Below the pieces are notes generated by a model that worked only from the letters and a program-made list of their open reading frames with translations, was not told the DNA's origin and ran no database searches. Both the position numbers and the translations under genes were made by a program. This document shows positions 8,679-17,445 of a DNA stretch of 33,749 nt, in pieces (the stretch's first letter is position 1; each line of letters begins with the position of its first letter). The stretch comes from Spirochaetaceae bacterium (GTDB lineage: Bacteria; Spirochaetota; Spirochaetia; Treponematales; Rectinemataceae). Where the stretch lies: the NCBI GenBank assembly GCA_025355995.1, contig JANXYQ010000073.1:1-33749 (forward strand), read 5' to 3'.

Positions 8679-8695
8679 ATCGAAATGCTAGTCAA
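8667..8695 (-). promoter_or_regulatory. Putative promoter of the IclR gene
   Basis: Minus-strand TTGACT (8690-8695), a 17-base spacer and TTTAAT (8667-8672). Transcription would start near 8660, about 50 bases upstream of the ATG, with the KdgR-like box between +6 and +22. Confidence 0.6.
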
Positions 8696-8721
8696 GTCTT
8701 TTCAGTATATAGCGTTTCTAC

Positions 8722-9354
8722 TCAAGGTAACAGTTCATAGTCTCGGGCGAGGGTCGCCTGGAAGTCGATTTCATCGACGAAGCGGAAGCTCGACAGGCCG
8801 GCGCTGAGGGCGCCCTCGACATTGTCGGGATTGTCGTCGATGAAGAGCGCCTTGGAGGGCAGTACCCCGGCCATGTCGAGGGCCAGCTCGTAGATCTCGC
8901 GCTCGGGCTTGAGGAGGAGGTGTTCGCAGGAGAGGACGAGCTCGTCGAAGTGCGCGGCCCAGGCCCTGCCGGCGCCCTCGCGGAGATAGCGCGCCCCGTC
9001 GATGTGGATGTTCGAGAGGAGGACGAGACGCCCCACTCTGCCCCGCGCCTGCCCGAGGAAGTCGATCATGGAGGGGCGCATGTTGAACCAGCTCTCGAGA
9101 TCCAGGCGCACCAGGTCCGGGAAGGCGGAGGGAGCGAAGGGGACGCCGAGCGCGCGAGCCACCCTAGCCCAGTAGTCTACGCCCTCCGCGACGCCGCGGT
9201 CGTAATCGAAGCGTTCGGCGTAATAGGCCTCGAGGAAGGTCGCGCGCGGGCAGCTGAGGCCCAGCCTCGCCATTATCTCGTCGACCTTCTCGAGGCGGTG
9301 GTCCTGGGTGAGCACGCCGCCCATGTCGAGCATCAGGCAATTGACCTTCTTCAT
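8722..9354 (-). CDS. HAD-superfamily hydrolase (subfamily IA-like)
   Basis: 210 residues, with a haloacid-dehalogenase fold acting as a phosphatase on an unknown small phospho-compound. Motif I is DMGGVL (nucleophile Asp, about residue 10; the second position is Gly, not the usual acid Asp, so the motif is DMGGV as in YihX/epoxide-hydrolase-like members). Motif II is VLLSNIH, motif III the KPEREIYELAL region, and motif IV FIDDNPDNVEGA. A helical cap lies between motifs I and II. The ATG follows the upstream U32 gene's stop by three bases, and GAGGG inside the end of that gene serves as ribosome site, so the two form an operon. The substrate cannot be named. Confidence 0.92.
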   Translation of the reverse strand: MKKVNCLMLDMGGVLTQDHRLEKVDEIMARLGLSCPRATFLEAYYAERFDYDRGVAEGVDYWARVARALGVPFAPSAFPDLVRLDLESWFNMRPSMIDFLGQARGRVGRLVLLSNIHIDGARYLREGAGRAWAAHFDELVLSCEHLLLKPEREIYELALDMAGVLPSKALFIDDNPDNVEGALSAGLSSFRFVDEIDFQATLARDYELLP

Positions 9355-9357
9355 CGA

Positions 9358-11442
9358 TCAACCCTCGCGGCCGCGATCGGCGGGGCCGTTCGTCTCCTCG
9401 GGCTGCCAGAATCCCTCTTTCCAGTTGAAGCGTCCGGTGTCGGGAAGGATCTTGCCCTCGATGGCGGCGCGCATCACCTGTTTGTACAGCGGCTTGGTGA
9501 GCTTGATGCTCGAGAAGTCGAGGATGAACTTGCCGACGCCGTCCTTCTGGAGGAAGGGCATGCGGTCGATTATCGAGAAGGGCTTCATCGGCGTGACGAC
9601 CGAGCCCTCGCCCGAGGAGGAGAGCTCGTAGACCGAGCCGTCCCGGTCGGAGAAGGCGGTGAAGTCGTAGGTCGCGGCGAGGTCGGCGCGGATGCGGAAG
9701 AGGGCCGGGTAGGAGAAAACGATCGGCATCCAGGATCCTGCGGGCGCCACCTCCGCGACCTTCTGGTAATCCTGCTTGGATATCTCGAGGGGGGGCACGA
9801 CGAAGCGCGCTCCCTCCTCCAGGAGGAAGGAGGCGGCCCAGCGGTTGAACGCGTAGAGATAGGGCCCGGCGACGATGGTGAGCCCCTTGCCCCGCAGGAG
9901 GGCTAGGTGGCCGACATTGTTCGCGACGAAGAGGCGCTGCTCCCTGCCGATCCAGTACTCGATCTCGCCCGAGAGCCACTCGGCGTCGGACTCGGGGAAG
10001 AAGGGGTCCAGCCAGATGACGAGGTTCTCGCGCTTGAAGGGCAGTTCCTTCTCCTCCTTGCGCATGACCTCGGCATTCTTGCGGTTGAAGAGGAGCATGG
10101 CCTTCTTGGGCCGCGTGGAGTTCAGGATGTGGAGGTCGCCCGTCTTGGCCACGAGGGCGTAGATGCCGTCGGGCAGGGGGGCGAGGTCGGCCTTGGGCAC
10201 GTTCACGCGCTCGGGCTCGGGCGCGGCCTCGCGGCTCGGGAACTTGCGGTAGCGCGCGATGTCGCGGGGCAGGACGGACTTGTAGCGCCTCCCGGTCGTC
10301 TGGGTCTGCACGAGGTACACGAGGTCGCTCTGGCGGAAGTCCGCGTCGGCCCGGACGAACATGCCGTTCGTGGCGTAGTTCACCTCGCGAACCTTGGCCG
10401 TGAGGCGCTCGGAATCGTCGGGCCGGTGGAAGCGCAGGGAGTCGCCCTCGGCGAGGCCCTCGTAGGTATTGAGGAGGGCGGAGCGGCCCTCGTCGAAGAC
10501 GCGGATGTCGCGCACCTTGCCGAGGAAGATGCCCGTGCCGCCGGACTGCTTGGGCTTGATGAACTCGGGGTCGACCCTGCCCGCGAAGAAGAAGCGCGTC
10601 TTGCGGCGGGCGAAGTCGGACAGGAGCATGGACTGGGCCTTGGCCAGGGCCTTATCGCGGTCGAGCTTCCAGTTGTCGATCATGTGCCGGTAGGCGGCCA
10701 CCACCGAGCCGACGTACTCGGCGCTCTTCATGCGCCCCTCGATCTTGAAGGACTCGACTCCCGCCTCCATGAGGTCGGGGACGTACTCGATGAGCTGGAG
10801 GTCGTCGGGCGAGAAGTAGTAGCCCGACTCGGTGTCGTTCGTGTAGAGGCGCCGGCAGGCCTGGGCGCAGGCCCCGCGGTTGGCGCTCTTGCCTCCCAGG
10901 TAGCTCGAGAAGAGGCAGAGGCCCGACTCGCTGACGCAGAGCGAGCCGTGGACGAAGATCTCCAGCTCCAGGTTGGTCGCGAGGCGCACGGCCTTGACCT
11001 CCTCCAGGCTGAGCTCGCGAGCCAGGACGGCGCGCTTGAAGCCGCGGCGCGACAGGAGGTTCACGCCCTTGGCCGAGGCGACGTTCATCTGCGTGCTCGC
11101 GTGGAGGTCGAGCTTGGGGAAGTGCTCGTGCGCCATCTTGGCGACGCCGAGGTCCTGCACGATGATGCCGTCCGGGCCGACTCGCTCCAGGTACTGGAGG
11201 AACTGCCACATGCGGTCGGCCTCGCGCTGCTCGAACACCGTGTTGACGGTGACGTAGATCTTCTTGGAGTGCTTGTGGCAGATATCTACCGCGGCCTCGA
11301 GCTGGTTGAAGGCGAAATTGGAGGAGCGCAGGCGCGCGTTGAAGTTGCGGGCGCCGAGGTATACGGCGTCCGCCCCCTCGCCGAGGGCCGCGTCGAGTGC
11401 TTCGGGGTTGCCCGCGGGGGCTAAGAGCTCAACTGTAGGCAT
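9358..11442 (-). CDS. U32-family protein (RlhA/TrhP type, RNA hydroxylation)
   Basis: 694 residues, the long U32 architecture with a C-terminal extension. The TIM-barrel N-terminus opens with VELLAPAGNPEALDAALGEG and ADAVYLGARNFNAR. The Cys-rich signature is present (VHGSLCVSESGLCLFSSYLG, then GACAQACRRLY): four Cys that in characterised members are needed for activity. Members formerly called collagenase-like peptidases make 5-hydroxyuridine in tRNA (TrhP) or 5-hydroxycytidine in 23S rRNA (RlhA), so RNA modification is the better expectation. Which of the two this is I cannot say. The ATG at 11442 has no Shine-Dalgarno; the promoter -10 ends 7 bases before it. It is co-transcribed with the HAD gene. 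Confidence 0.92.
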   Translation of the reverse strand: MPTVELLAPAGNPEALDAALGEGADAVYLGARNFNARLRSSNFAFNQLEAAVDICHKHSKKIYVTVNTVFEQREADRMWQFLQYLERVGPDGIIVQDLGVAKMAHEHFPKLDLHASTQMNVASAKGVNLLSRRGFKRAVLARELSLEEVKAVRLATNLELEIFVHGSLCVSESGLCLFSSYLGGKSANRGACAQACRRLYTNDTESGYYFSPDDLQLIEYVPDLMEAGVESFKIEGRMKSAEYVGSVVAAYRHMIDNWKLDRDKALAKAQSMLLSDFARRKTRFFFAGRVDPEFIKPKQSGGTGIFLGKVRDIRVFDEGRSALLNTYEGLAEGDSLRFHRPDDSERLTAKVREVNYATNGMFVRADADFRQSDLVYLVQTQTTGRRYKSVLPRDIARYRKFPSREAAPEPERVNVPKADLAPLPDGIYALVAKTGDLHILNSTRPKKAMLLFNRKNAEVMRKEEKELPFKRENLVIWLDPFFPESDAEWLSGEIEYWIGREQRLFVANNVGHLALLRGKGLTIVAGPYLYAFNRWAASFLLEEGARFVVPPLEISKQDYQKVAEVAPAGSWMPIVFSYPALFRIRADLAATYDFTAFSDRDGSVYELSSSGEGSVVTPMKPFSIIDRMPFLQKDGVGKFILDFSSIKLTKPLYKQVMRAAIEGKILPDTGRFNWKEGFWQPEETNGPADRGREG

Positions 11443-11449
11443 ACAATGA

Positions 11450-11477
11450 AGGATATCAGAATTCTAATATTTTGCAA
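11450..11477 (-). promoter_or_regulatory. Putative U32 promoter, leaderless layout
   Basis: Minus-strand TTGCAA (11472-11477), a 16-base spacer, TATCCT (11450-11455), then 7 bases to the ATG at 11442. There is no ribosome site between, so a leaderless mRNA is predicted. Confidence 0.5.
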
Positions 11478-11483
11478 AGACTC

Positions 11484-11506
11484 TCGCGACGGCGAAGCCG
11501 TCGCGA
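11484..11506 (-). terminator. Hairpin after the signalling operon
   Basis: Perfect 10-base stem TCGCGACGGC / GCCGTCGCGA with a 3-base loop, starting 6 bases after the stop of the last gene of the signalling operon. The run of T after it on the minus strand is poor (GAGTCTTT), so intrinsic termination may be weak. It lies immediately upstream of the U32 promoter. Confidence 0.7.
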
Positions 11507-11511
11507 CGCCA

Positions 11512-13245
11512 CTACTGTGGCGAGGGTCCCGCGACCGGCAGCTCAATGACGAAGGTCGTGCCCTCGCCCGGCTCGGACTCGACGGCCAGGCTGCCCCCGT
11601 GCTTGGTCACGATGATGTCGTAGGAGATGCTCAGGCCTAGTCCCGTGCCCTTCCCGGGCTCCTTGGTCGTGAAGAAGGGATCGAAGATTCGGGTGCGGAT
11701 CGCCTGGGGTACGCCGGGGCCGTCGTCGCGGATGATGATCCGCACGCGGTCTCCCCTCAAGGCGGTCTCTATTTCGATGAGCCCCTTCCCGGGCCGCTTC
11801 TGCGCTTCGATGGCCTGGGCCGCGTTGACGAGGATATTGAGGATGACCTGGTTGATCTCCCCTCCCCGCGCCTTGACCTGGGGCAGCTCGCCCAAGCTCT
11901 TCTTCGTATCGGCCACGTACTTGATCTCGTTGCGCGCGACGACGAGGCTGCTCTCGATCCCCCCGTTCACGTCGTAGAGCTCGAACTCGCTGCCCTGGTC
12001 TATGCGCGCGAAATTCTTCAGGTTGCCTATGATCCGCATGATCCTGGAGAAGCCGTCGGCCGACTCCGAAAAGATGGTGTCGAATTCCGAGAAGACGAAG
12101 GGCAGGTCGAACTTGGCCTCGATCGCCCCGATGGCCTGGCCGGCCGCGGAGCGCGCCTCGGCCCAGGCCTCCCGCAGCTTCGCGGTGTATCTCTCGAGGA
12201 TGACGTGATTGCTCTTCAGGAATCCCACGGGGTTGTTGATCTCGTGGGCGATCCCAGCGGCGAGCTGGCCGATCGACGTGAGCTTCTCCTGCTGGACCAT
12301 GATGACCTGGGTCTGCTGGAGCTTGATGTTCGCCTCGGCGAGCTCGAGATTGGCCTTCCAGAGCTCGCCCTCGTTCTTGATACGCTCGCTGATGTCCTTG
12401 ACGATGCCCTGGACCTCGATGATCTCGCCCTTCTCCCCCTTGAGGGTGTGGGCGGTCTCCAGGCAAAAGACCGTGCTCCCGTCCTTGCGCAGCAGGACTA
12501 TCTCGTAGTCCTCGATGAAGCCCTCCTCGCGGATGCGGCGCAGGAAGAACTCCCTGTCGCCGGCGTTGAGGGCTAGGGCCGAGAAGGGACGTCCGAGGAC
12601 CTCGCCCTTTTCAGCCCGGCCCGTCAGGTCGAGGCCGGCCGCGTTGACCGTGGTGAGGATGTCCTCCGAGTTGGCAGTATAGATCATGTCGCGCGAGTCC
12701 TCGAAGAAGGAGCGGAGCCTCTTCTCCTTCTCCGAGAGGAGGAGCTCGGCCTGGCGCCTGACGCTCTCCTCCCTCTCCCGGTTGATGCGTATGCCGACGA
12801 TGGGAGCGATCGTCGAGGCGATCGACGCGAGGGCGAGTTCCTCCTGGTCGTCCCAAGGCCGCGAGGACCTGCCGAGGAAGAGGTAGCCCACGTCGCTCTC
12901 GGAGGAATACAGCTTCGAGGAGATCCAGAACTCCAGCGACCCGCCGAATACGGGGAGAGCCCAGGGGCCGAAGCGCGCGGTCTCGGGACCGCCCTGGGCG
13001 CGGCTCACGCTCTCCCTCCACCGCGCCTCGCCAAGGCCGATTGGGAACTCGGTGCCCGCGAGGCAGAAGCGGTGTTCCCGGCGTCCGCTCACGTAGAAGA
13101 GCGCGGCCGCCTCGGCCCCGAAACGGCGCTTGAGGACGTCCACAGCCGCGATGTTGGCCTTCTCCGAGTCGTCCTGGGCGAAGTGCCGGCAGAGCTCCAT
13201 CGTCGCTTCGAGGGAGTCGATAGCCCGGGACGGATCCTCACTCAT
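11512..13245 (-). CDS. GAF/PAS sensor histidine kinase
   Basis: 577-residue soluble kinase. Residues about 20-165 look like a degenerate GAF domain, and about 170-295 are a PAS domain (FFEDSRDMIYTANSEDILTT). A coiled coil leads to a HisKA domain with the phospho-acceptor in LAAGIAHEINNPVGFLKSN, then an ATPase domain with the N box (NILVNAAQAIEAQ), DDGPGVP, FDPFFTTKEPGKGTGLGLS and a final HGG. All catalytic motifs are intact. Its ATG lies inside the end of the STAS gene (8-base overlap), so the two are translationally coupled and probably work together. It is the last gene of the minus-strand operon, followed by a hairpin. The natural receiver partners are the REC proteins encoded upstream. 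Confidence 0.95.
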   Translation of the reverse strand: MSEDPSRAIDSLEATMELCRHFAQDDSEKANIAAVDVLKRRFGAEAAALFYVSGRREHRFCLAGTEFPIGLGEARWRESVSRAQGGPETARFGPWALPVFGGSLEFWISSKLYSSESDVGYLFLGRSSRPWDDQEELALASIASTIAPIVGIRINREREESVRRQAELLLSEKEKRLRSFFEDSRDMIYTANSEDILTTVNAAGLDLTGRAEKGEVLGRPFSALALNAGDREFFLRRIREEGFIEDYEIVLLRKDGSTVFCLETAHTLKGEKGEIIEVQGIVKDISERIKNEGELWKANLELAEANIKLQQTQVIMVQQEKLTSIGQLAAGIAHEINNPVGFLKSNHVILERYTAKLREAWAEARSAAGQAIGAIEAKFDLPFVFSEFDTIFSESADGFSRIMRIIGNLKNFARIDQGSEFELYDVNGGIESSLVVARNEIKYVADTKKSLGELPQVKARGGEINQVILNILVNAAQAIEAQKRPGKGLIEIETALRGDRVRIIIRDDGPGVPQAIRTRIFDPFFTTKEPGKGTGLGLSISYDIIVTKHGGSLAVESEPGEGTTFVIELPVAGPSPQ

Positions 13246-13609
13246 CGGATTCCTCGAGGCAGAAGAAGGAGAGGAGTCCGAGCGTGTCCATGATCTTCCT
13301 GATCCGCGCGGGCATGTCGAGGAGCACGAGCCTCACCGACCGCCTTTCGGCGGCGATCATGACGGTCGAGAGCAGCCCCACGCCAGTAGACGATATGTAG
13401 CCCACGCCGCGGAGGTCGAGCACGAGCCTGCCCCGCGCAGGGCATTCGTGGAGGACGGCCGAGAGGAGGGGCGCGATGTCCGTGGCGGCCTTCATCTCCA
13501 GCTCCCCCGAGAGCTCGAGCACGACGTCGCCGCATTCAGAGCGCCTCGAGCCCACGAGGCCTGCGGGATGGCCCTCGTTGTATTCCCGGAGGAGCTCGTC
13601 GAGGGCCAT
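13238..13609 (-). CDS. STAS-domain anti-anti-sigma-like protein
   Basis: 123 residues, essentially one STAS domain as in RsbV and SpoIIAA. The core strands (GDVVLELSGELEMKAATDI, GRLVLDLRGVGYISSTGVGL) are clear. S74 or T75 in YISSTGVG is the likely phospho-acceptor, and the REC-SpoIIE phosphatase encoded 5 bases upstream would remove that phosphate. In known modules the dephosphorylated protein binds an RsbW-like anti-sigma kinase, but none is in the window. It has no good ribosome site of its own, so coupling to the upstream gene is likely. It overlaps the next kinase gene by 8 bases. Confidence 0.9.
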   Translation of the reverse strand: MALDELLREYNEGHPAGLVGSRRSECGDVVLELSGELEMKAATDIAPLLSAVLHECPARGRLVLDLRGVGYISSTGVGLLSTVMIAAERRSVRLVLLDMPARIRKIMDTLGLLSFFCLEESDE

Positions 13610-13614
13610 TGGGA

Positions 13615-14775
13615 CTACAGCACCCGGGCCGTGACGATCGTGACGTCGTCGTCGAAGTCCGCCCTGCCGGACTCGGCCAACGCGGCCTCGAGGAGCTTGC
13701 GGTGATAGTCGGAGGAATACTCTACTCGTTCGAAGAGGGCTACAGGCTTGATCGGCTCGCAGCCTTCGCAGGCGCCCGGCTCCGTGAGGCCGTCGGTGAA
13801 GAGGCTGATCACGTCCTCGGACTTAATCGCGACGGACTGCTCGGCGTAGGCGATCGAATCCGCGAAGCCCAGGCCCGAACCGGAGATCGGGAGCTCGATG
13901 GCCTTCCCCAGCCGCAGGATCACGGGGTGGGTCTGGCCCGCGTTCGCGTACCGGAGGGTCCCCGCCTTCATGTCGAGGACGCCCGCGAAGAAGGTGACGA
14001 TGAGGCCGGAGGCGCTGCGCAACTCGAAGTTGAGCCGCTCGTTGAGCCAGCTGAGGAAGAGGCCCGGCGAAAAATCCTTGCCGATGGCGCCTCGGACGTA
14101 CTCGGGGTAGATGATGGCCTTGAGGATGCCGGTGACCAGGGCCGCGCGGACGCCATGCCCGGCGACGTCGCCGATGAGGAGGAGGTACTTGTCGGAGGAA
14201 AGGAGTATCACGTCGTAATAGTCCCCGCCGCAATAGAGGCCGGGCACCGGCCTGTAGCTGGCCCTGAATTCCAGCCCGTCCGTGCGCGGGAGGCTCGGCT
14301 TGAGGATGGCCTTCTGCATCTCGCCCGCCCACTTGAGCTCCTCCTCCATGATCTTGAGGTAGCGGGCGTTCTGGCGCTTGAGCTCGCCGAACTCGAAGGC
14401 CTTCTGCAGCTCGGCCACGAGGTAGTCGGATTCCCAGGGCTTGAGCATGTAGCTGAAGATGCCCGCCTTCACGGCCTTGATCACCTCCTCCGTCTCCGAG
14501 TAGCCGGTGAGGAGGATCGTGACGATGTCCGGGTATTTCTGTCCGACCGTCGTCAGGAAGTCGGAGCCCTTCATCTCGGGCATCTTTAGGTCGGAGACCA
14601 CGATGACGACGTCGCCTTCCCTCTCCGCGAGGAGCTCCAGGCCCTTGCGGCCGGAGATCGCCGCGAGTATCTCCAGCCCGCGCTCGATGGACCAGTCGCG
14701 GAGCTCCCGCTTGAGGGCGTTGAGGATGTTCTGCTCGTCGTCGACCAGGATTACGCAGCGCTTTTTTGTCGCCAT
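13615..14775 (-). CDS. Response regulator with SpoIIE/PP2C phosphatase output
   Basis: 386 residues. The receiver domain (1-120) has the acidic pocket (VDDE), the phospho-acceptor D62 (SDLKMPEMKG) and the switch Thr (LLTGYS). A coiled coil leads to a SpoIIE-type PP2C phosphatase (about 190-386) with metal-site motifs CGGDYYD, LIGDVAGHG, LFTDGLTEPG and DDDVTIV. Its job is a phosphorylation-controlled Ser phosphatase, most likely acting on the neighbouring STAS protein. An in-frame GTG at 14793 exists, but the ATG at 14775 has the good site (AAGGAAGGA), so I chose it. The architecture is that of RsbU/HsbR-like regulators. Confidence 0.94.
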   Translation of the reverse strand: MATKKRCVILVDDEQNILNALKRELRDWSIERGLEILAAISGRKGLELLAEREGDVVIVVSDLKMPEMKGSDFLTTVGQKYPDIVTILLTGYSETEEVIKAVKAGIFSYMLKPWESDYLVAELQKAFEFGELKRQNARYLKIMEEELKWAGEMQKAILKPSLPRTDGLEFRASYRPVPGLYCGGDYYDVILLSSDKYLLLIGDVAGHGVRAALVTGILKAIIYPEYVRGAIGKDFSPGLFLSWLNERLNFELRSASGLIVTFFAGVLDMKAGTLRYANAGQTHPVILRLGKAIELPISGSGLGFADSIAYAEQSVAIKSEDVISLFTDGLTEPGACEGCEPIKPVALFERVEYSSDYHRKLLEAALAESGRADFDDDVTIVTARVL

Positions 14776-14799
14776 TATTCCTTCCTTCTCCACGGGCCG

Positions 14800-16959
14800 T
14801 CACTCGGACGGGAATCGGAGGATCGCCTCGGTTCCCTTGTCGCCGCGGAATTCCATCGTGCCCAGCAGCTGGTTCGCAAGCGAATGGACGAGTATCATGC
14901 CGAGCGAATCCGCCATCCCGGCCTCGTAGTCCTTCGGCAGGCCCACTCCCTCGTCCCGCACCGAGAGCTCGATGCGGGCGCCGACGCGCCGGAGGGCGAT
15001 CCGGACAGAGGCTTGCGCCGAATCGCCGCCGGGATAGGCGTGGGTCAGGGCGTTCGACAGGAGCTCCGCGGCCACGAGGCCGGCGGGCACCGCCTTCTCC
15101 AGCGTGAGCAGTACGGCATCGCTGCCCGGGGCTATGGCTATCCTGTCGCGGGACTTCCCCCTCTCGCCGGAGAGCCCGTCCGCGAGTTGACGGAGGTAGA
15201 GGAGGAAGTCGATGCGCGCCATGTCGGGGGAGCTGTAGAACTGCTCGTGGACGAGGGACATCGACATCACCCGGCGCGAGACCTCGCCGAGGATCTTCTG
15301 GAGCCCGGAATCCGCAATCTTCTGCGAGGACAGGCTCAATAGGCTGATTATCAGCTGCATATTGTTGTTGATGCGATGGTGTATCTCCCTGAGCAGGACA
15401 CTGTTCTCATCCAGCGAGGCCCTGATCCTCGCTTCGGACAGTTCCCGTTCGGTCACATCGCTCTTGATCGCGATGAAGCTCCTGATGGCCCTGGACTCGT
15501 CGACCACCGGGGTGATGGTCATCTCCTCAGTATATTGGGTCCCGTCCTTCCTCTTGTTGACCAGCTTGCCCCGCCAAACCCCGCCCGAGAGTATGGTGTC
15601 CCACAGGGATCGATAGAATTCCGGACCCTGTTCGCCCGACTTGAGCAGGCGGGGGTTCTTTCCCGCGACCTCGCCCGGCGGATAACCGGTCAGGGCCTCG
15701 AAGGCCGGGTTGGCCCACTGGATGGCGCCGTCGCGGTCGGTTATCACGATGGCGTTAGCCGCCGCGTCCAGGGCCTGGCTCTTGAGCGAGAGCTCGGACT
15801 CGGCGCTCTTCCGGTCGCTGATGTCGGTTAGGGTCCCGACAATCTCGGCATCGCTGTGCTCCGACTGGACGAAGCGCATCTCGTCGCGCAGCCAGACGAT
15901 GCCGCGGTCCTTCCGCTGGAAGCGGTACTCCTGGCCGAAACTGCCCTTCGTCGTCAGCTTGGAGATACCGCCCAGGGCCTGCATCCGGTCCGCGGTATGG
16001 ACGTTCCGCAGCCACCAATCCGGCGCCAGCACCTCTGCGAGGGAGTAGCCCAGGAGGCCGCATATGTTCTCGCTCGCCCACTGCCATCGGGCGGCCCCGT
16101 CCTTGATCCGCATCGAGTAGGTCACCGTGGGGCTGGTGGAGAGGTAGTGGTCGAGCCGCGATGAGAAGTCGTCCCGTGCCCGCTCCGCGGCGACCCGCTC
16201 CGAGATATCGTGGACGATGGAGAAAAGGTGGGGCCTGCCCCCGAGGACGATGGGCCCAGAGTGGGTCTCCACGTCGACGAGGGAGCCGTCCGACCGCTTT
16301 TGCTTAAGGATGAAGTGGTGGTTCCTCATGCTGATCGCGCGGTCGACATTTCTCTCGATCTCGTCCTCCGCCAGCGTGTTGTACACCGTCATCTTCTGCC
16401 CGAGCAGGGTCTCCTTCGTCCAGCCGTAGAAATCGCAGGCGGCCTGGTTGGCCTCGACGATGGTCCTTTTCTCGGGATCTATGATGATCATCACGGCGTG
16501 GCTGTTCTCGAAGAGGGCGTGATAGCGCTCCTCGCTCTCGCGCAGGCCGCTCGCGGCCTCCGCCGACGCCCTGCGGCTCTTCTGGAGCTTGAGGGCCTCG
16601 GCGACCGCGAAGGGGAGGCGCGTGATGTGCTCCTTGATCACGTAGTCGCCCGCCCCCGCCTTCATGCATTCGACCGCGGTATCCTCGTGCATGGAGCCGG
16701 TGAGGATGATGAAGGGCAGATTAGGATCGCGGGCGTGGGCGAGGCCCAGGGCCGACATGCCGTCGAAGACCGGCATCGAATAGTCGGATATGACGACATC
16801 GGGGCGGAACTCCTCGAGCGCCGCGAGGAAGGACTCCCTGGTATCGACCCTCATCGGCTCCAGGTCGAGCCCGCCCTTCCTCAGTACCCGCTCGGCCAGC
16901 TCGGCATCCGTGGGAAGATCCTCTACGAAGAGGACTCTCAAGGGCTTTTTTTCGATCAC
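14800..16959 (-). CDS. REC-PAS-PAS-PAS-HisKA_2 histidine kinase
   Basis: 719 residues, soluble. It starts with a receiver (VLFVEDLPTDAE; phospho-acceptor D59 in VISDYSMPVFDG). Three PAS domains follow (about 140-260, 265-385, 390-505); the third has TDRDGAIQWANPAFEALTGY. A HisKA_2-type domain is centred on LLREIHHRINNNMQLIISLL (His near 525), and an ATPase domain follows (AAELLSNALTHAYPGG, VRDEGVGLP). The N-terminal receiver means the kinase can be switched by an upstream kinase as well as by PAS ligands, making it a relay node. It lies 43 bases after the single-domain receiver and 24 bases before the phosphatase regulator. No defects are seen. Confidence 0.94.
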   Translation of the reverse strand: MIEKKPLRVLFVEDLPTDAELAERVLRKGGLDLEPMRVDTRESFLAALEEFRPDVVISDYSMPVFDGMSALGLAHARDPNLPFIILTGSMHEDTAVECMKAGAGDYVIKEHITRLPFAVAEALKLQKSRRASAEAASGLRESEERYHALFENSHAVMIIIDPEKRTIVEANQAACDFYGWTKETLLGQKMTVYNTLAEDEIERNVDRAISMRNHHFILKQKRSDGSLVDVETHSGPIVLGGRPHLFSIVHDISERVAAERARDDFSSRLDHYLSTSPTVTYSMRIKDGAARWQWASENICGLLGYSLAEVLAPDWWLRNVHTADRMQALGGISKLTTKGSFGQEYRFQRKDRGIVWLRDEMRFVQSEHSDAEIVGTLTDISDRKSAESELSLKSQALDAAANAIVITDRDGAIQWANPAFEALTGYPPGEVAGKNPRLLKSGEQGPEFYRSLWDTILSGGVWRGKLVNKRKDGTQYTEEMTITPVVDESRAIRSFIAIKSDVTERELSEARIRASLDENSVLLREIHHRINNNMQLIISLLSLSSQKIADSGLQKILGEVSRRVMSMSLVHEQFYSSPDMARIDFLLYLRQLADGLSGERGKSRDRIAIAPGSDAVLLTLEKAVPAGLVAAELLSNALTHAYPGGDSAQASVRIALRRVGARIELSVRDEGVGLPKDYEAGMADSLGMILVHSLANQLLGTMEFRGDKGTEAILRFPSE

Positions 16960-17002
16960 TTCAAGACTCCATCATTTTCGGCTGCTCGCGCGGGGAGGCG
17001 GG

Positions 17003-17443
17003 TCACGGCTGCTCGTTGAGCAGCAGCCAATACAGGCCGAGCTCCTTCACGGCGTCCACGAACTTGTCGAAGTCGACGGGCTTGACGATGTAGCTGTTCA
17101 CGCCCAGCCGGTAGCTCTCGATGAGATCCCGCTCCTCCTTGGAGGTCGTGAGCACGACAACGGGGGTCAGCCTCGTGCGCTCGTCGGCCTTTACTTCCTT
17201 GAGGACCTCGAGGCCGTCGACCTTGGGCAGCTTCAGGTCCAGGAGGATGAGCCGTGGCCTATCCGATACATCCCGGCCCTCATACGCCCCCCGGGCGAAG
17301 AGGTAGTCGAGGGCCTCCGCCCCGTCCCCGAGGTGCAGGACGTTGTTGGCGAGGCGGTTCTTGCGAAGGGCGCGGATCGCCAGCTCGGCGTCGTTCGGGT
17401 TGTCCTCGACGAGGAGGATGTCCACCTGTTTCTGCTCGTACAT
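17003..17443 (-). CDS. Single-domain response regulator (Rcp1-like)
   Basis: 146 residues, a stand-alone receiver without an output domain. The acidic pocket is in [12 protein letters not shown], the phospho-acceptor D69 in [13 protein letters not shown], the switch Thr in [12 protein letters not shown] and the Lys in [11 protein letters not shown]. The PNDAEL pattern and the insertion near residue 50 are typical of Rcp1-type receivers that pair with phytochrome-like kinases, which fits the kinase just upstream (2-base gap). The ATG at 17443 has GAAGGAG at the right distance; longer frame extensions overlap the kinase gene and lack a site. It probably passes phosphate between the kinases of the cluster. 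Confidence 0.94.
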   Translation of the reverse strand: MYEQKQVDILLVEDNPNDAELAIRALRKNRLANNVLHLGDGAEALDYLFARGAYEGRDVSDRPRLILLDLKLPKVDGLEVLKEVKADERTRLTPVVVLTTSKEERDLIESYRLGVNSYIVKPVDFDKFVDAVKELGLYWLLLNEQP

Positions 17444-17445
17444 CG

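Noticed and set aside
9907-11424. 505-codon plus-strand open frame opposite the U32 gene
   Set aside because: It mirrors the codon bias of the minus-strand gene (runs of Glu, Val, Leu and Gly), has no family motif, and the opposite frame is a complete recognised protein.
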